Shown here: piece by piece, positions 7,988 through 17,500 of the stretch
Layout of the letters: the number at the start of each line of letters is the position of its first letter
Position numbering within the stretch: position 1 is the stretch's first letter
Origin: Bacteriovoracaceae bacterium
GTDB taxonomy: Bacteria; Bdellovibrionota; UBA2394
Direction: 5' to 3'
DNA length: 35,606 nt
Assembly: GCA_028287765.1 (NCBI GenBank)
Contig: JAQBPA010000206.1
Location: forward strand, 1-35,606
Program-made: the position numbers and the translations under genes
The notes under the pieces: model-generated
What the model was told of the DNA's origin: nothing
Databases searched by the model: none
What the model saw: only the letters and a program-made list of their open reading frames with translations

Positions 7988-8710
7988 ATGGCAAGAATTG
8001 ACGGGAGAAAACCAGAAGATTTGAGAGAACTAAGAATTGTCCGATCGCCCCAAAAGGATCCGGATGGAAGTGTTCTTATTCAGTGGGGCAATACGCATGT
8101 TCTTTGCTCTGTAAATATAGAGGAAAAAGTTCCGAACTGGATGAATGGTCAATCTTCGGGTTGGATCACGGCTGAATACGGAATGCTTCCGGGAAGTTCT
8201 GATAAGCGAATTCAAAGAGATAAAATTAGAACCACGGGCCGGACTCATGAGATTCAACGGCTAATCGGCCGTAGCATTCGCGCGAGTCTGGATTTAAAGA
8301 CTATTGGTCCTCGAACGATTCAAATCGATTGTGACGTCATTCAGGCAGATGGCGGTACGCGCGTGGCTTCGATTACGGGAAGTTATCTTGCTCTCAGGCT
8401 CGCTCTTCATGAACTTGTTAAACGAAAATCGATTCCGCAAGTTCCCCCGACGCTTCTTATTGGTGCGCTTTCGTTAGGACGGGTGAACGGAGATATTCTT
8501 CTCGATCTCAACTATCCAGAGGATGTGAAGGCTGAAGTAGACGCCAATCTTGTGATGAACGAAAAAATGGAATTTGTGGAAATTCAAGGAACGGCAGAAA
8601 AGGGAAGTTTTTCTCGTGATGAATTTACGAAGATGCTGGATCTTGCGAATGTAGGATTCGCGCAAATATTTGAATTTCAAAGAAAGATTCTGCGCGACTG
8701 GAATCTATGA
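7988..8710 (+). CDS. rph: Ribonuclease PH
   Basis: 240-residue phosphorolytic 3'-5' exoribonuclease that trims tRNA 3' ends. The start MARIDGRKPEDLRE, the GNTHVLCS segment, the GWITAEYGMLPGSS segment with the following Arg-rich stretch (RTTGRTHEIQRLIGRS), and CDVIQADGGTR (phosphate and metal site) are all typical. Length matches the family (about 238-245). The ATG at 7988 has no convincing Shine-Dalgarno; a weak promoter (GTGACT, 17 bp, TACCAA ending 7979) would place the start of transcription close to the ATG. It overlaps rdgB by four bases (ATGA), a pairing common in many bacteria. Confidence 0.97.
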   Translation: MARIDGRKPEDLRELRIVRSPQKDPDGSVLIQWGNTHVLCSVNIEEKVPNWMNGQSSGWITAEYGMLPGSSDKRIQRDKIRTTGRTHEIQRLIGRSIRASLDLKTIGPRTIQIDCDVIQADGGTRVASITGSYLALRLALHELVKRKSIPQVPPTLLIGALSLGRVNGDILLDLNYPEDVKAEVDANLVMNEKMEFVEIQGTAEKGSFSRDEFTKMLDLANVGFAQIFEFQRKILRDWNL

Positions 8711-9351
8711 CCGCTCTTAAAACGACGCTTGTCATCGCTTCTGAAAATTCCAACAAGATAAAAGAGATGAACGAGCTTGTTGGCGAATTTTTTCATCTTA
8801 TCTCGTTTAAAGATGTATCTCCAAAATTGTCACTTCCAGAAGAAGGAGTCACTTCTTACGAAGAAAACGCCGCACAAAAGGCTATTTATGTTGGATCAGA
8901 AACGGGGCTTCTTAGTTTAGGCGATGATTCCGGCTTCGAAGTGGCCGCTCTCAAAAACGCCCCCGGGGTTTTGTCGGCCAGATTTGCCAATACGAAGGAC
9001 GCTTCCGTCCAGCGAAAAGAAATTCTGAGACTAATTGCAAATTCCCCTGATCGAACTTCTGCTTTTGTTTGTGTTCTTGCGATTTATGATCCTCAAAATA
9101 AAAAAATTCACCATTTTCGTGGTCAAGTGAACGGAAAAGTTTCCCTCACGGAGAGAGGAAGTCATGGATTTGGTTATGACTCGATTTTTATCCCGGACGG
9201 GTATTCAGAAACATTTGCGGAGCTCTCAACAGAAATAAAGAATGAAATCTCGCATCGCGCTCTAGCGACTAATGCTCTAAAGAGGCAGTGGCTTTCTCGC
9301 GAAGAAGCTTCAGCATTTCCTCAACAGATTGGCGAAGCGGTCCGGCACTAG
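8707..9351 (+). CDS. rdgB: XTP/dITP diphosphatase (HAM1/RdgB family)
   Basis: Cleaves non-canonical purine triphosphates (XTP, dITP) to monophosphates, keeping them out of DNA and RNA. In 214 residues the family motifs appear in order: SENSNKIKEM near the N-terminus, LGDDSGFEV (about 77-85), and the C-terminal SHGFGYDSIF and SHRALA signatures. Its start overlaps the rph stop by four bases, so the two are coupled. Its last 83 bases overlap, tail to tail, the coding sequence of the minus-strand zinc-ribbon/TPR gene. Confidence 0.96.
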   Translation: MTALKTTLVIASENSNKIKEMNELVGEFFHLISFKDVSPKLSLPEEGVTSYEENAAQKAIYVGSETGLLSLGDDSGFEVAALKNAPGVLSARFANTKDASVQRKEILRLIANSPDRTSAFVCVLAIYDPQNKKIHHFRGQVNGKVSLTERGSHGFGYDSIFIPDGYSETFAELSTEIKNEISHRALATNALKRQWLSREEASAFPQQIGEAVRH

Positions 9352-11041
9352 TCATCGCTAAATATTTTTCAAAAGATTTTACGGCGGGAGCATATTGTTG
9401 ATCGTAGAAGTAGGCGAGCCCGAGACCTCGATAGGAGTCAGCATTTTTAGGATCGAGGTCAATCACATTTTGAAAGGCTACAATCGCTTCTTTTCCTTGA
9501 TGCAGTTTTAAGTGAAGCATTCCTTCACGGTATCCAGAATCAATCTTTTCAGCTTTTAATTCATTGGGATTTACTGGTGAAATTTTCTCTTCTGCCTTTG
9601 CTAGGGATTTAACCTTTGATTCGCTTTTGTCAGAATTTTCTTTTTGTAAGGATTTTCTCAATTTTTTTACCGTGTCTTTTGTTTCAATTTTTGCGGCAAT
9701 AAGCGGATTGCTCTTGGGTTCAATTTTCGCTTCTGTTTTTTTCTGAATTTTTTCATGAGCGACTTCGATCGGTAATGTTTCTGCTTTTGCTTCTGCGGCT
9801 ACTTCGGCCATGGCTGGAAGAGCGCTGGGAGATTCGACTGGAATAGTCGGAGCTTGTTCTGGCGCTAAAATTTGAACGGGATGATTGATAATGACCGAGC
9901 TCACCTGGGTAACTGAAGTTGCCGATGAAGGGCTTGAATAATTATAAATAAAAAGTCCGACAAAAAGAATTAAACCGAGAGAAGCGGCCACTGTTTTTCC
10001 AAAAGGAAATCGACGGCGACCGTATATGGCTGTCACGGTATTCACTCCGGTAAATTCGGTCGGTTCCCATGAAAATGAATGTGAAATCTTTTTTGTATTG
10101 TCACTGACATAGGCGCTAGCGCCTTCACTCGCTTTTTTTGCAGAACTCTTTGGAATCTTAGAAATGGAATTGACGATACTCAAATGATTTCCGCTAACCG
10201 ATTCTTCTTTGGGCTGAATATCAGTTTTAATTTGAATATCTGTTGTCTCAAGAGTTGCGGAGTTTGAAGAGAGGCGATGATTTTTAAAATGGGATAATGA
10301 GATAGAATTTAAAAAACCTCTAGCAAGACTTTCAAAAGTTCTAGAGCCGCCGTTCGAAAGTGAAGACCATCCGTGATTTCCGCCAAAAAGCCATTCGAGG
10401 GAACTTGAACCTTCGAGTTTTTCAAACGAAAAAGGAAAAAATCCATAATAGAATGAGTCGCCTGCGGTGACGGGTTGTTCCGTCCAGTTTTTTAAAAGTT
10501 GTTCAAATTCGTTCGGATCCTTTTGCATTAAATCGAGTAACAAGCGAGTGAACTTTCCGTTTTGGCCATTCAATTGAAAATTACAAACCCATTGTTGGAG
10601 ACATTGTGGACAAGAAATTTGAGTTGTCGAATCGTTTATCAATTGAGGTTCAGAAACGAAGTGAATTCGACAAGAAGGGCACGACATCTCCGAAGCTAAA
10701 AAAGAATTGGCGGGATGAAGGTCCTTTTCAAGAAAAGGCTCTGGCTCGATTATCCATTCGATTTCCAGAAACTTTCTGTGACCGCTGCCTGAAGGAAGGG
10801 GAACCTCAAGTACTCGAAGAATTCTAAAAAAGGACTCGTAAACATGATCGTTGGATCCGGGTATGCGAAGGGGAACACAAATGCGATTTGTTCGAAGTTC
10901 CTTTTCATTGGATTCAAAAATAAGTTTCAAAACCGGAAAGTGATTCACGTCGAGCCCACAAGCTTCTAAAAAATCTTTAACCGGATGGGATTCATTCTGC
11001 GGTTCTGTCCGACTTTGAGTCGTATTTGTGAAGGCTTCCAC
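9269..11041 (-). CDS. zinc-ribbon, single-TM, TPR-containing protein
   Basis: 590 residues, start GTG at 11041. Residues 1-115 form an unrecognised alpha/beta-looking region. A zinc ribbon follows (CPSC at 121-124, CPQC at 144-147, C153), resembling MJ0042-type ribbons. A Ser-rich low-complexity stretch leads to a TM helix (about 349-368). Beyond it come a Ser/Pro/Ala/Lys-rich spacer and one or two TPR repeats (about 500-580; GYREGM, AYFYDQQYAPAVKSF). The expected topology is cytoplasmic ribbon and periplasmic TPR. This ribbon-TM-periplasmic plan recalls GltJ/AgmX-type envelope proteins of myxobacteria, but the GYF and TonB-like parts are not seen. Its 3' end overlaps rdgB by 83 bp. Confidence 0.8.
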   Translation of the reverse strand: MEAFTNTTQSRTEPQNESHPVKDFLEACGLDVNHFPVLKLIFESNEKELRTNRICVPLRIPGSNDHVYESFFRILRVLEVPLPSGSGHRKFLEIEWIIEPEPFLEKDLHPANSFLASEMSCPSCRIHFVSEPQLINDSTTQISCPQCLQQWVCNFQLNGQNGKFTRLLLDLMQKDPNEFEQLLKNWTEQPVTAGDSFYYGFFPFSFEKLEGSSSLEWLFGGNHGWSSLSNGGSRTFESLARGFLNSISLSHFKNHRLSSNSATLETTDIQIKTDIQPKEESVSGNHLSIVNSISKIPKSSAKKASEGASAYVSDNTKKISHSFSWEPTEFTGVNTVTAIYGRRRFPFGKTVAASLGLILFVGLFIYNYSSPSSATSVTQVSSVIINHPVQILAPEQAPTIPVESPSALPAMAEVAAEAKAETLPIEVAHEKIQKKTEAKIEPKSNPLIAAKIETKDTVKKLRKSLQKENSDKSESKVKSLAKAEEKISPVNPNELKAEKIDSGYREGMLHLKLHQGKEAIVAFQNVIDLDPKNADSYRGLGLAYFYDQQYAPAVKSFEKYLAMTSAGPLRQSVEEMLKLLREKATASLEH

Positions 11042-11178
11042 GCCTTTATTCTCTTCAAGGTTTATGCCAACGAGGGAAGACTTGGGGACGGCTTATAAGA
11101 GGGGGCTATGAAAAAAGTGCGTAGAAGTGCGGTGAGCGGTTAGGGTGAGAGTGACCGGTCAGAGACTCAGTTTTTCAG
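11042..11178. other. intergenic gap between the MDR gene and the zinc-ribbon/TPR gene
   Basis: 137 bp between two minus-strand genes. It contains a perfect 10-bp palindrome TGACCGGTCA (11152-11161) that could bind a dimeric regulator, and a plus-strand 11-codon frame (11108-11143) behind a strong GAGGGGG. Neither has independent support. No terminator was recognised. Confidence 0.3.
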
Positions 11179-12213
11179 CTACGGGGTCAGGACAATTTTC
11201 CCGGTCTGAGAACCGCTTTCTAAATATTGGTAAGCTTCTTGTATATTTTGAAGCGGAAAGGTCTTCGAGATTTTTGGGTGAATCTTTTTCTTTTCGATCC
11301 ATCGGATTACATCCTTAAAGTGTTTCAGACTTCCCATCGTAGATCCTAGAAGCTGAAGTTGGCGAAAATAGAGGTGCCGAAGATCGAGATTACCTTTGTG
11401 GCCGGAAGTTGCGCCGCAGGTCACCAATTTTCCACCGCGTTTTAAAAGTCGAATGTTCGTTTCAAAAAGTGCCTCACCGACGTGATCAAAAACAACAGAA
11501 ATGCCGTCAGGCTTTGCCCAAGATTTCAGATCATCGTAGGTGTTCTCTGAGAGAGTGAAGCCGGTGAATCCTGGAGTCTTTTTCCAGTCGCCAAATTTCG
11601 CTTCGCTTCGTGAAGTGAAAGCAATTCTTTTGGCACCGAAAGAATTCAGAATATTGAGAAGGGCTTGAGAAACTCCACTTCCAACTCCGTTCACCAAAAT
11701 GGGCACTGTCGAAATTTTTCCAGGCTTTAATTCTGCCTTCTCGATCATTTGCCAAGCCGTGAGATAGACGAGAGGAATGCTTGCGGCCTCGATGGATGTG
11801 AGATGTTTCGGTGCTTTGATGAGATAGCGATCCGAAGCGACAATCTCTTCTGCAAAAACTCCCGGAGCATTTTCGCCACGAATTTTAAAATCATCGCAAA
11901 GATTTTCGGGGCAAGGTCTTCCTAAAGAATCTTTTCCGAGACTTGTGCCAGGATAGAGAAGAACTTTTTCTTTTAATTTAAATTTTTTTGATTTTGATTC
12001 AATGACTTCGCCGCAAAGATCAGCACCACAAAGATGAGGGAACGTATACCTCACTCGAGGAAGTCCCTTTAACACCCAGAGATCCAAATGATTTAAACTT
12101 CCAGCTAAAAACTTGAGTCGAACCTCACCCGGCTTTATTTTTTCGCGTTTGGGAAAATCTCCCCACTCCAGATTTGAAATAGATCCGGTTTTTTGAAAAT
12201 AAACAGCTTTCAT
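11179..12213 (-). CDS. MDR-superfamily (zinc-type alcohol dehydrogenase-like) NAD(P)-dependent oxidoreductase
   Basis: 344 residues. The GroES-like domain (about 1-150) is followed by a Rossmann domain with a nucleotide-binding segment around VNGVGSGVSQALL (about 173-185) and a C-terminal segment typical of the superfamily. The catalytic-zinc GHE motif is replaced by CGADLCG. The structural-zinc loop keeps only two cysteines (GRPCPENLC) of the usual four. It is therefore probably a zinc-independent quinone/enone reductase-like member, derived from a zinc-dependent ancestor that shares the PENLC context. The substrate cannot be told. The ATG overlaps the upstream ureohydrolase stop by four bases, so the two are co-translated. 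Confidence 0.85.
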   Translation of the reverse strand: MKAVYFQKTGSISNLEWGDFPKREKIKPGEVRLKFLAGSLNHLDLWVLKGLPRVRYTFPHLCGADLCGEVIESKSKKFKLKEKVLLYPGTSLGKDSLGRPCPENLCDDFKIRGENAPGVFAEEIVASDRYLIKAPKHLTSIEAASIPLVYLTAWQMIEKAELKPGKISTVPILVNGVGSGVSQALLNILNSFGAKRIAFTSRSEAKFGDWKKTPGFTGFTLSENTYDDLKSWAKPDGISVVFDHVGEALFETNIRLLKRGGKLVTCGATSGHKGNLDLRHLYFRQLQLLGSTMGSLKHFKDVIRWIEKKKIHPKISKTFPLQNIQEAYQYLESGSQTGKIVLTP

Positions 12214-13094
12214 AAGTTTTGATGAATGAAGCGATAGGCGAGAAGAGCTCCGAATCGAGCAGAATCTTCATTGATAGGATCGTATTTCGGAGCGCACTCG
12301 TAAATACCAAGCCATTGAGATTTTTTCTTATAAGCATCGACAACTTCTACACCTTGTTCTGGGTCGAGTCCGACAAAGCACGGTGCAGAGACTCCTCGAA
12401 TTCCTTTAAACGCATCGAGACAAAGCGAGAGCCCGACTGGACCGGAAATTTTGGGCATTTTCGATTTTGAATCGAGAATCTTGGCTCCAGATTTGCGAGC
12501 AAAATTTCTATGAGAAATAGCATTGCACTGATCTTGAATGCCCCACTCAATGAGAGACCTACCGCCAAATTTTTGAATGAATCTAAAAAAAGTCGTTCCA
12601 GAAGTTAGCCGTCCTTCTAAAACGGGACGAACGTCCAAATGAGCGTCGACGTTGAGGACTTTTCCTTTGCAAGTTTGATAGTAGGCGGAGGCATCAGGAA
12701 AGCCATAATCATGTCCGCCACCAAACGTAATAACGCGACAGTTTAATTTTAGAAGATGGCGAACTCGTTTTTCGGTTTCGATATGGCGACTTTCTAAACT
12801 TGGGCGGGAGATGGAGTCAGAAATAATGAGAATCGGGGGTGTCTCTTTTGTGCGATGAACCATTCGACCTAAATAATAAAGAAGACGACTCGGGCCTTCA
12901 GCTGCTCCCTCACGGCCATTATTCAGTCGAACGCCTTCATCATCAGGATGTCCTATGATGGCGACTTGTTTTAAAGACTTAGAAAATGGCGGAAGGGTTA
13001 AGGCTGAATTCCATTCCAAAGATTTCCATTCTTGAACTAACCGTGGATCAGAGCGGAGAGTGTCTAAATTTATTTTCAAAGTTTTGGGCCGCAT
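12210..13094 (-). CDS. Arginase/agmatinase/formiminoglutamase-family ureohydrolase
   Basis: 294 residues with the ureohydrolase core. GREGAAEGP near 61-68, FGGGHDYGFPD (H128), NVDAHLD (D150, H152, D154) and GVSAP near 233 are family landmarks. The usual SxDxD metal motif reads SLCLD, so the first bridging Asp is Cys225 while D227 remains. The pattern is closest to formiminoglutamases, pointing to a formimidoylglutamate- or guanidino-type substrate, but no other histidine-utilisation gene is in view. It may have altered metal affinity or be catalytically changed. It overlaps the aminopeptidase gene by 19 bp and the MDR gene by 4 bp in a three-gene operon. Confidence 0.85.
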   Translation of the reverse strand: MRPKTLKINLDTLRSDPRLVQEWKSLEWNSALTLPPFSKSLKQVAIIGHPDDEGVRLNNGREGAAEGPSRLLYYLGRMVHRTKETPPILIISDSISRPSLESRHIETEKRVRHLLKLNCRVITFGGGHDYGFPDASAYYQTCKGKVLNVDAHLDVRPVLEGRLTSGTTFFRFIQKFGGRSLIEWGIQDQCNAISHRNFARKSGAKILDSKSKMPKISGPVGLSLCLDAFKGIRGVSAPCFVGLDPEQGVEVVDAYKKKSQWLGIYECAPKYDPINEDSARFGALLAYRFIHQNL

Positions 13095-14449
13095 AATGCT
13101 TCGATATCTTGAATGAGTTTTGGACAGTTTTTTGAAAGGACCTCACGACCTGATTTCGTGACGAGCACATCATCTTCGATGCGAATGCCAATTCCTCGAA
13201 AGCGAGCAGGAACCTTTCGATCATCGGCACGGAAATAAAGTCCGGGCTCAATGGTGAGAACATTTCCGGGCGCTAATTTAACGGGCTCTTTTTTTTGATC
13301 TTTTTTTCGGTAAATGCCGCTATCATGAACATCCATCCCAAGCCAGTGACTCGTCCCATGAGGAAAATAGGGTTTATAAAGTCCTTCTTTTAAAATCTTT
13401 TTGGGATTTGCTTTAGGAAAAATTCCCATTTTATAAAGAGCCGTACATAAAATTTTTAAAGCCTCTTCATGGGGTTTATAAAAAGAAATACCCGATCTCA
13501 CGGTTTGAATGGCAGTGAGTTGTGCTTTTAAAACCCAAGAATAAACTTCTTTCTGTGCAGACGTGAACGTTCCCGAGACGGGATAGCATCTTGTAATGTC
13601 GGATGCATACCCAAAATATTCGGCACCGGCATCGATCAAAATAAGATCGTGTTTTTTCAGAACCGCGCGATTCGTATTGTAGTGAAGAGTACACGCGTTA
13701 TTCCCAGCGGCAACAATCGAATTATAACTGGTGGATTGAGCGCCATGCTTTTTAATTTCTCGCTCCACTTCTGCCTGAACTTCATATTCATAATGGCCCG
13801 GATGCGTTGTTTTCATGGCGCGAATATGTCCTTTGGCCGCAATATCGGCTGCTCGCTTCATGGCTTTTATTTCTTCGGGAGATTTGATTTTTCTCATTTC
13901 ATGAAGCGTCGGCCTCGGATCCATCAGCTTTTCTTCTTGAACAATTCCTCTCATTTGAGCGGTTGAGTCGGTATGAATTCCAATAATTTTTTGATCCCAA
14001 TCGGGAGTTAAACCTAAGCTCCAAAACGTAGCGGGCGTTTGTAAAATCCATTTTTTTGCGACCTCAAAAGCATCATGGCTATTAAAAGCTTCGTCAAAGC
14101 CCAGTGCTTTTGGAGCACGTTCCACGCCCACGCGTTCTCCATCCCAGATTTCACTTCCCCGATTATTTGAGAAATCCCGAGGCCGAACACCGATGGCCGT
14201 TCTAATTTTTCCATTTTTTTGTTGAAGCAAAATAAGCGTTTCTGGCTCTGAAAATCCCGTTAGATAGAGAAAGTCGGAATTTGCGCGAAAGGTAAACGTA
14301 TTGGTGGAATTTCTGGAAATTTCATAACCGCTCCAAAAAAGAGCTGTAAAGTCGCCATTCGATATTTTAGACAGCTTTCGAATAAGTTCAGCGCGACGCC
14401 TCTGATAAGTTTTAGTCGAAAAAGGTTCCACGAAAGATTTTGAAGTCAT
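13076..14449 (-). CDS. pepP: Xaa-Pro aminopeptidase (M24B)
   Basis: Releases an N-terminal residue next to proline. 457 residues from ATG 14449: an N-terminal AMP_N domain (to about 170) and a pita-bread M24 domain. Metal ligands are visible as Asp in IDAGAEYFG and SDITR, His in HGTSHWLGMDVHD, and Glu in TIEPGLYF and RIEDDV. I chose 14449 because MTSKSFVEPF leads into the usual FSTKTYQRRRAEL; a GTG at 14485 would add 12 residues. First gene of the operon with the ureohydrolase and the MDR gene, divergent from metH. Confidence 0.95.
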   Translation of the reverse strand: MTSKSFVEPFSTKTYQRRRAELIRKLSKISNGDFTALFWSGYEISRNSTNTFTFRANSDFLYLTGFSEPETLILLQQKNGKIRTAIGVRPRDFSNNRGSEIWDGERVGVERAPKALGFDEAFNSHDAFEVAKKWILQTPATFWSLGLTPDWDQKIIGIHTDSTAQMRGIVQEEKLMDPRPTLHEMRKIKSPEEIKAMKRAADIAAKGHIRAMKTTHPGHYEYEVQAEVEREIKKHGAQSTSYNSIVAAGNNACTLHYNTNRAVLKKHDLILIDAGAEYFGYASDITRCYPVSGTFTSAQKEVYSWVLKAQLTAIQTVRSGISFYKPHEEALKILCTALYKMGIFPKANPKKILKEGLYKPYFPHGTSHWLGMDVHDSGIYRKKDQKKEPVKLAPGNVLTIEPGLYFRADDRKVPARFRGIGIRIEDDVLVTKSGREVLSKNCPKLIQDIEALCGPKL

Positions 14450-14570
14450 GAGAGATATTTTTGCAAAATAGCTATGTAAAGTCACGCGTCCTGAGGCTGA
14501 GCTCTCATGCTAAAAATCATCAAAGACAAAGCTGCATCTCGGCGAATCTTGAGGTAAGGCTGGAGGGTAA

Positions 14571-17500
14571 ATGGGTTTAACAAACAGAGCGGACCGGATT
14601 GTCGAACTTAAAAAACAGCTGAAAGAGCGAGTTTTAGTGCTGGACGGCGCCATGGGAACGGCGATTCAAAATAAGAACTTAACCGCTAAAGATTTTGGCG
14701 GTGATATTTATGAAGGCTGCAATGAGTATCTCGTCATCACGCGCCCGGATGTCATTGAGAGTATTCACGACGCTTATTTAAACGCGGGTGCCGATATCGT
14801 TGAAACGAATACTTTTGGTGGAACGCCGATGGTTCTACAAGAATTTTCGTTGGGTTCAGAGGCTTATCAAATCAACAAAGTTGCGACAGAACTTGCACGT
14901 AAGTCCGCAGCTAAATTTTCGACTCCCCAAAAGCCTCGCTTTGTTGCGGGATCGATTGGCCCGACTACGAAAGCACTTTCAGTCACTGGCGGAATTAGTT
15001 TTGAAGATCTTATCGATCAGTTTGAATTTCAAGCGTCGGCGCTTTATGATGGTGGTGCAGATTATTTTTTGATCGAAACTTGTCAGGACACTCGAAATAT
15101 TAAAGCTTCGCTTCTCGCGATTGATCGTGTTCACCAAAAAAAATATCCGGAACCTCCACTTCCGATTGCTGTTTCTGGAACAATCGAACCCATGGGCACG
15201 ATGCTTGCTGGCCAAACCGTTGAAGCGCTGGCTATTTCTCTTCAAAATCGTGACCTTCTCTATATTGGACTCAACTGTGCGACCGGACCCGAATTCATGA
15301 CGGATCATATCCGAAGTCTCTCTGCCCTCAGTGCTTTTCCGGTAGCCTGCGTTCCCAATGCTGGATTGCCCGATGAAGACGGGCTCTATTTAGAAACGCC
15401 CGAGATGATGGCAAGGGTTCTCGAGAACTTCGGGCAAAAGAATTGGCTCAATGTAATTGGCGGATGTTGTGGAACGACAGCAAGTCATATCGAAAAATTT
15501 TCACAATTGGCCGAACGTCTAAAACCGCGAGTGCCTCCTCAACTTCACAAATCATTTCTTTCGGGAGTCGATTTTTTGGAAGTAAGCGAAGATATTCGCC
15601 CCGTTCTTGTAGGCGAGCGCACGAATGTCATCGGAAGCCGCCTTTTTAAACAGTTAATTACCGACGAGAAATGGGAAGAAGCTTCTGAAGTTGCTCGCAG
15701 GCAAATAAAAAACGCGGCTCAAATTATTGATGTCTGTTTGGCAAATCCCGATCGAGACGAGTTTTCGGATATGAAAAACTTTCTCGAAATCCTCGTAAAA
15801 AAAGTCACCGCGCCGCTCATGATCGATTCGACAGATTCTAAAGTGATTGAACTTGCGCTCACTTATTCGCAAGGAAAAGCGATTATTAATTCGATTAATC
15901 TCGAAGACGGAGAGGAACGCTTTGAAAGCGTTTGCCCGCTCGCAAAAAAATACGGAGCAGCCCTGATTGTCGGAACGATCGATGACGATCCTCAGCAAGG
16001 AATGGGAGTAACGCGTGCGCGAAAACTCGAGATTGGCGAGCGCTCTTATAAGCTTCTGACAGAAAAATATGGAATTCCAGCAGAAGATATTTATTGGGAT
16101 GCACTTGTATTTCCGTGCGGTACGGGAGATCCGCAGTACGCGGGAAGTGGAGTGGAGACGATTGAAGGCGTAAGACTTCTGAAAGAGAAATTTCCGCTCA
16201 CCAAAACAGTACTCGGGATTTCCAATGTTTCCTTTGGTCTGCCGGCTGCTGGACGAGAAGTTTTAAATTCTGTTTTTCTTTATCACTGCACTAAATCGGG
16301 ACTTGATCTTGCGATCGTGAATTCAGAGAAGTTAGAGAGATTTGCAGAAATTCCCGAAGACGAAGTAAAACTCTGCGATGATTTACTTTGGAACCGTGGA
16401 GCCGATCCCATTGCTGCTTTTAACGCTCACTTTGGAGTGAAGAAGACGAAAACGAGGGAACCTAAAGAAAATCTTTCACTCGAAGAGAGACTCGCTCGCT
16501 ATATTGTTGAAGGTTCGAAGGACGGACTTGTCGAAGATCTCACCGAAGCCCTCAAAAATTCAAAGCCTCTCGAAATTATTAACGGGCCTCTCATGGCGGG
16601 AATGGATGAAGTCGGCCGGCTCTTTAACGCAAATAAGCTCATCGTCGCCGAAGTTCTTCAGAGCGCAGAGGCCATGAAAGCGGCCGTGAATCATTTGCAA
16701 CAATTCATGGAAAAAACTTCCGGCTCGATGCGAGGCAAAGTGATTCTCGCAACCGTGAAGGGCGATGTTCATGATATCGGAAAAAATTTAGTCGAAATCA
16801 TTCTTTCGAATAACGGCTTTGAAGTGATTAATCTGGGCATTAAAGTTTTATCGCAGACGTTAATTGAAGAAGCTAAAAAGCATCAGCCTCGAATTATTGG
16901 ACTCTCAGGCCTTCTGGTTAAAAGTGCGCAGCAGATGGTCGAGACGGCGAGCGATTTTTCTGCCGTCGGACTCGATATTCCCGTTCTTGTGGGCGGAGCT
17001 GCGCTCACGCGAAATTTTGTGGATCGAAAAATTTCTCAAGCCTATACAACGGGTCTCGTTGAATATGCCAAAGATGCGATGGATGGGCTCGATTTAGCAA
17101 AACAGCTGGTCGATTCAGGAAAAATAATTCAACTCAAAGAAAAAATAGCACTCAGACGAAAAGCTTTAGGTCCGTCCGTTCAAAAACAATCTACACCTCA
17201 AATTGAAATATTTGAGAGAAGTCCGTCTGTACCTTTTCAAACAAATCCGCCGCCACCGCCGGATTGGAAGCGTCATACGGTTAAACTTCCCATCGAAAAA
17301 GTTTGGAGTTACGTGAATCCACTCATGCTTCTCGGACGTCATCTCGGAATTAAGGGCCAGTTCATTAGAGCCTTGGATGATCAAGCAAAGAGAAAAGAGT
17401 TCGAGAAGAACCCCGATTTTCAAAAGTCGCTTCAAATTTTGGATATCTTAGAAGAAGTAAAAGACGAGTCGAAGAAATGGATGTCGGCTCAAGGCGTTTA

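Noticed and set aside
11108-11143. 11-codon plus-strand frame behind a strong GAGGGGG
   Set aside because: Too short and antisense to the direction of both neighbours; the purine run alone is weak evidence.
14486-14570. Cobalamin or SAM riboswitch before metH
   Set aside because: Only about 85-120 bp separate metH from the divergent pepP and no conserved riboswitch core could be recognised.
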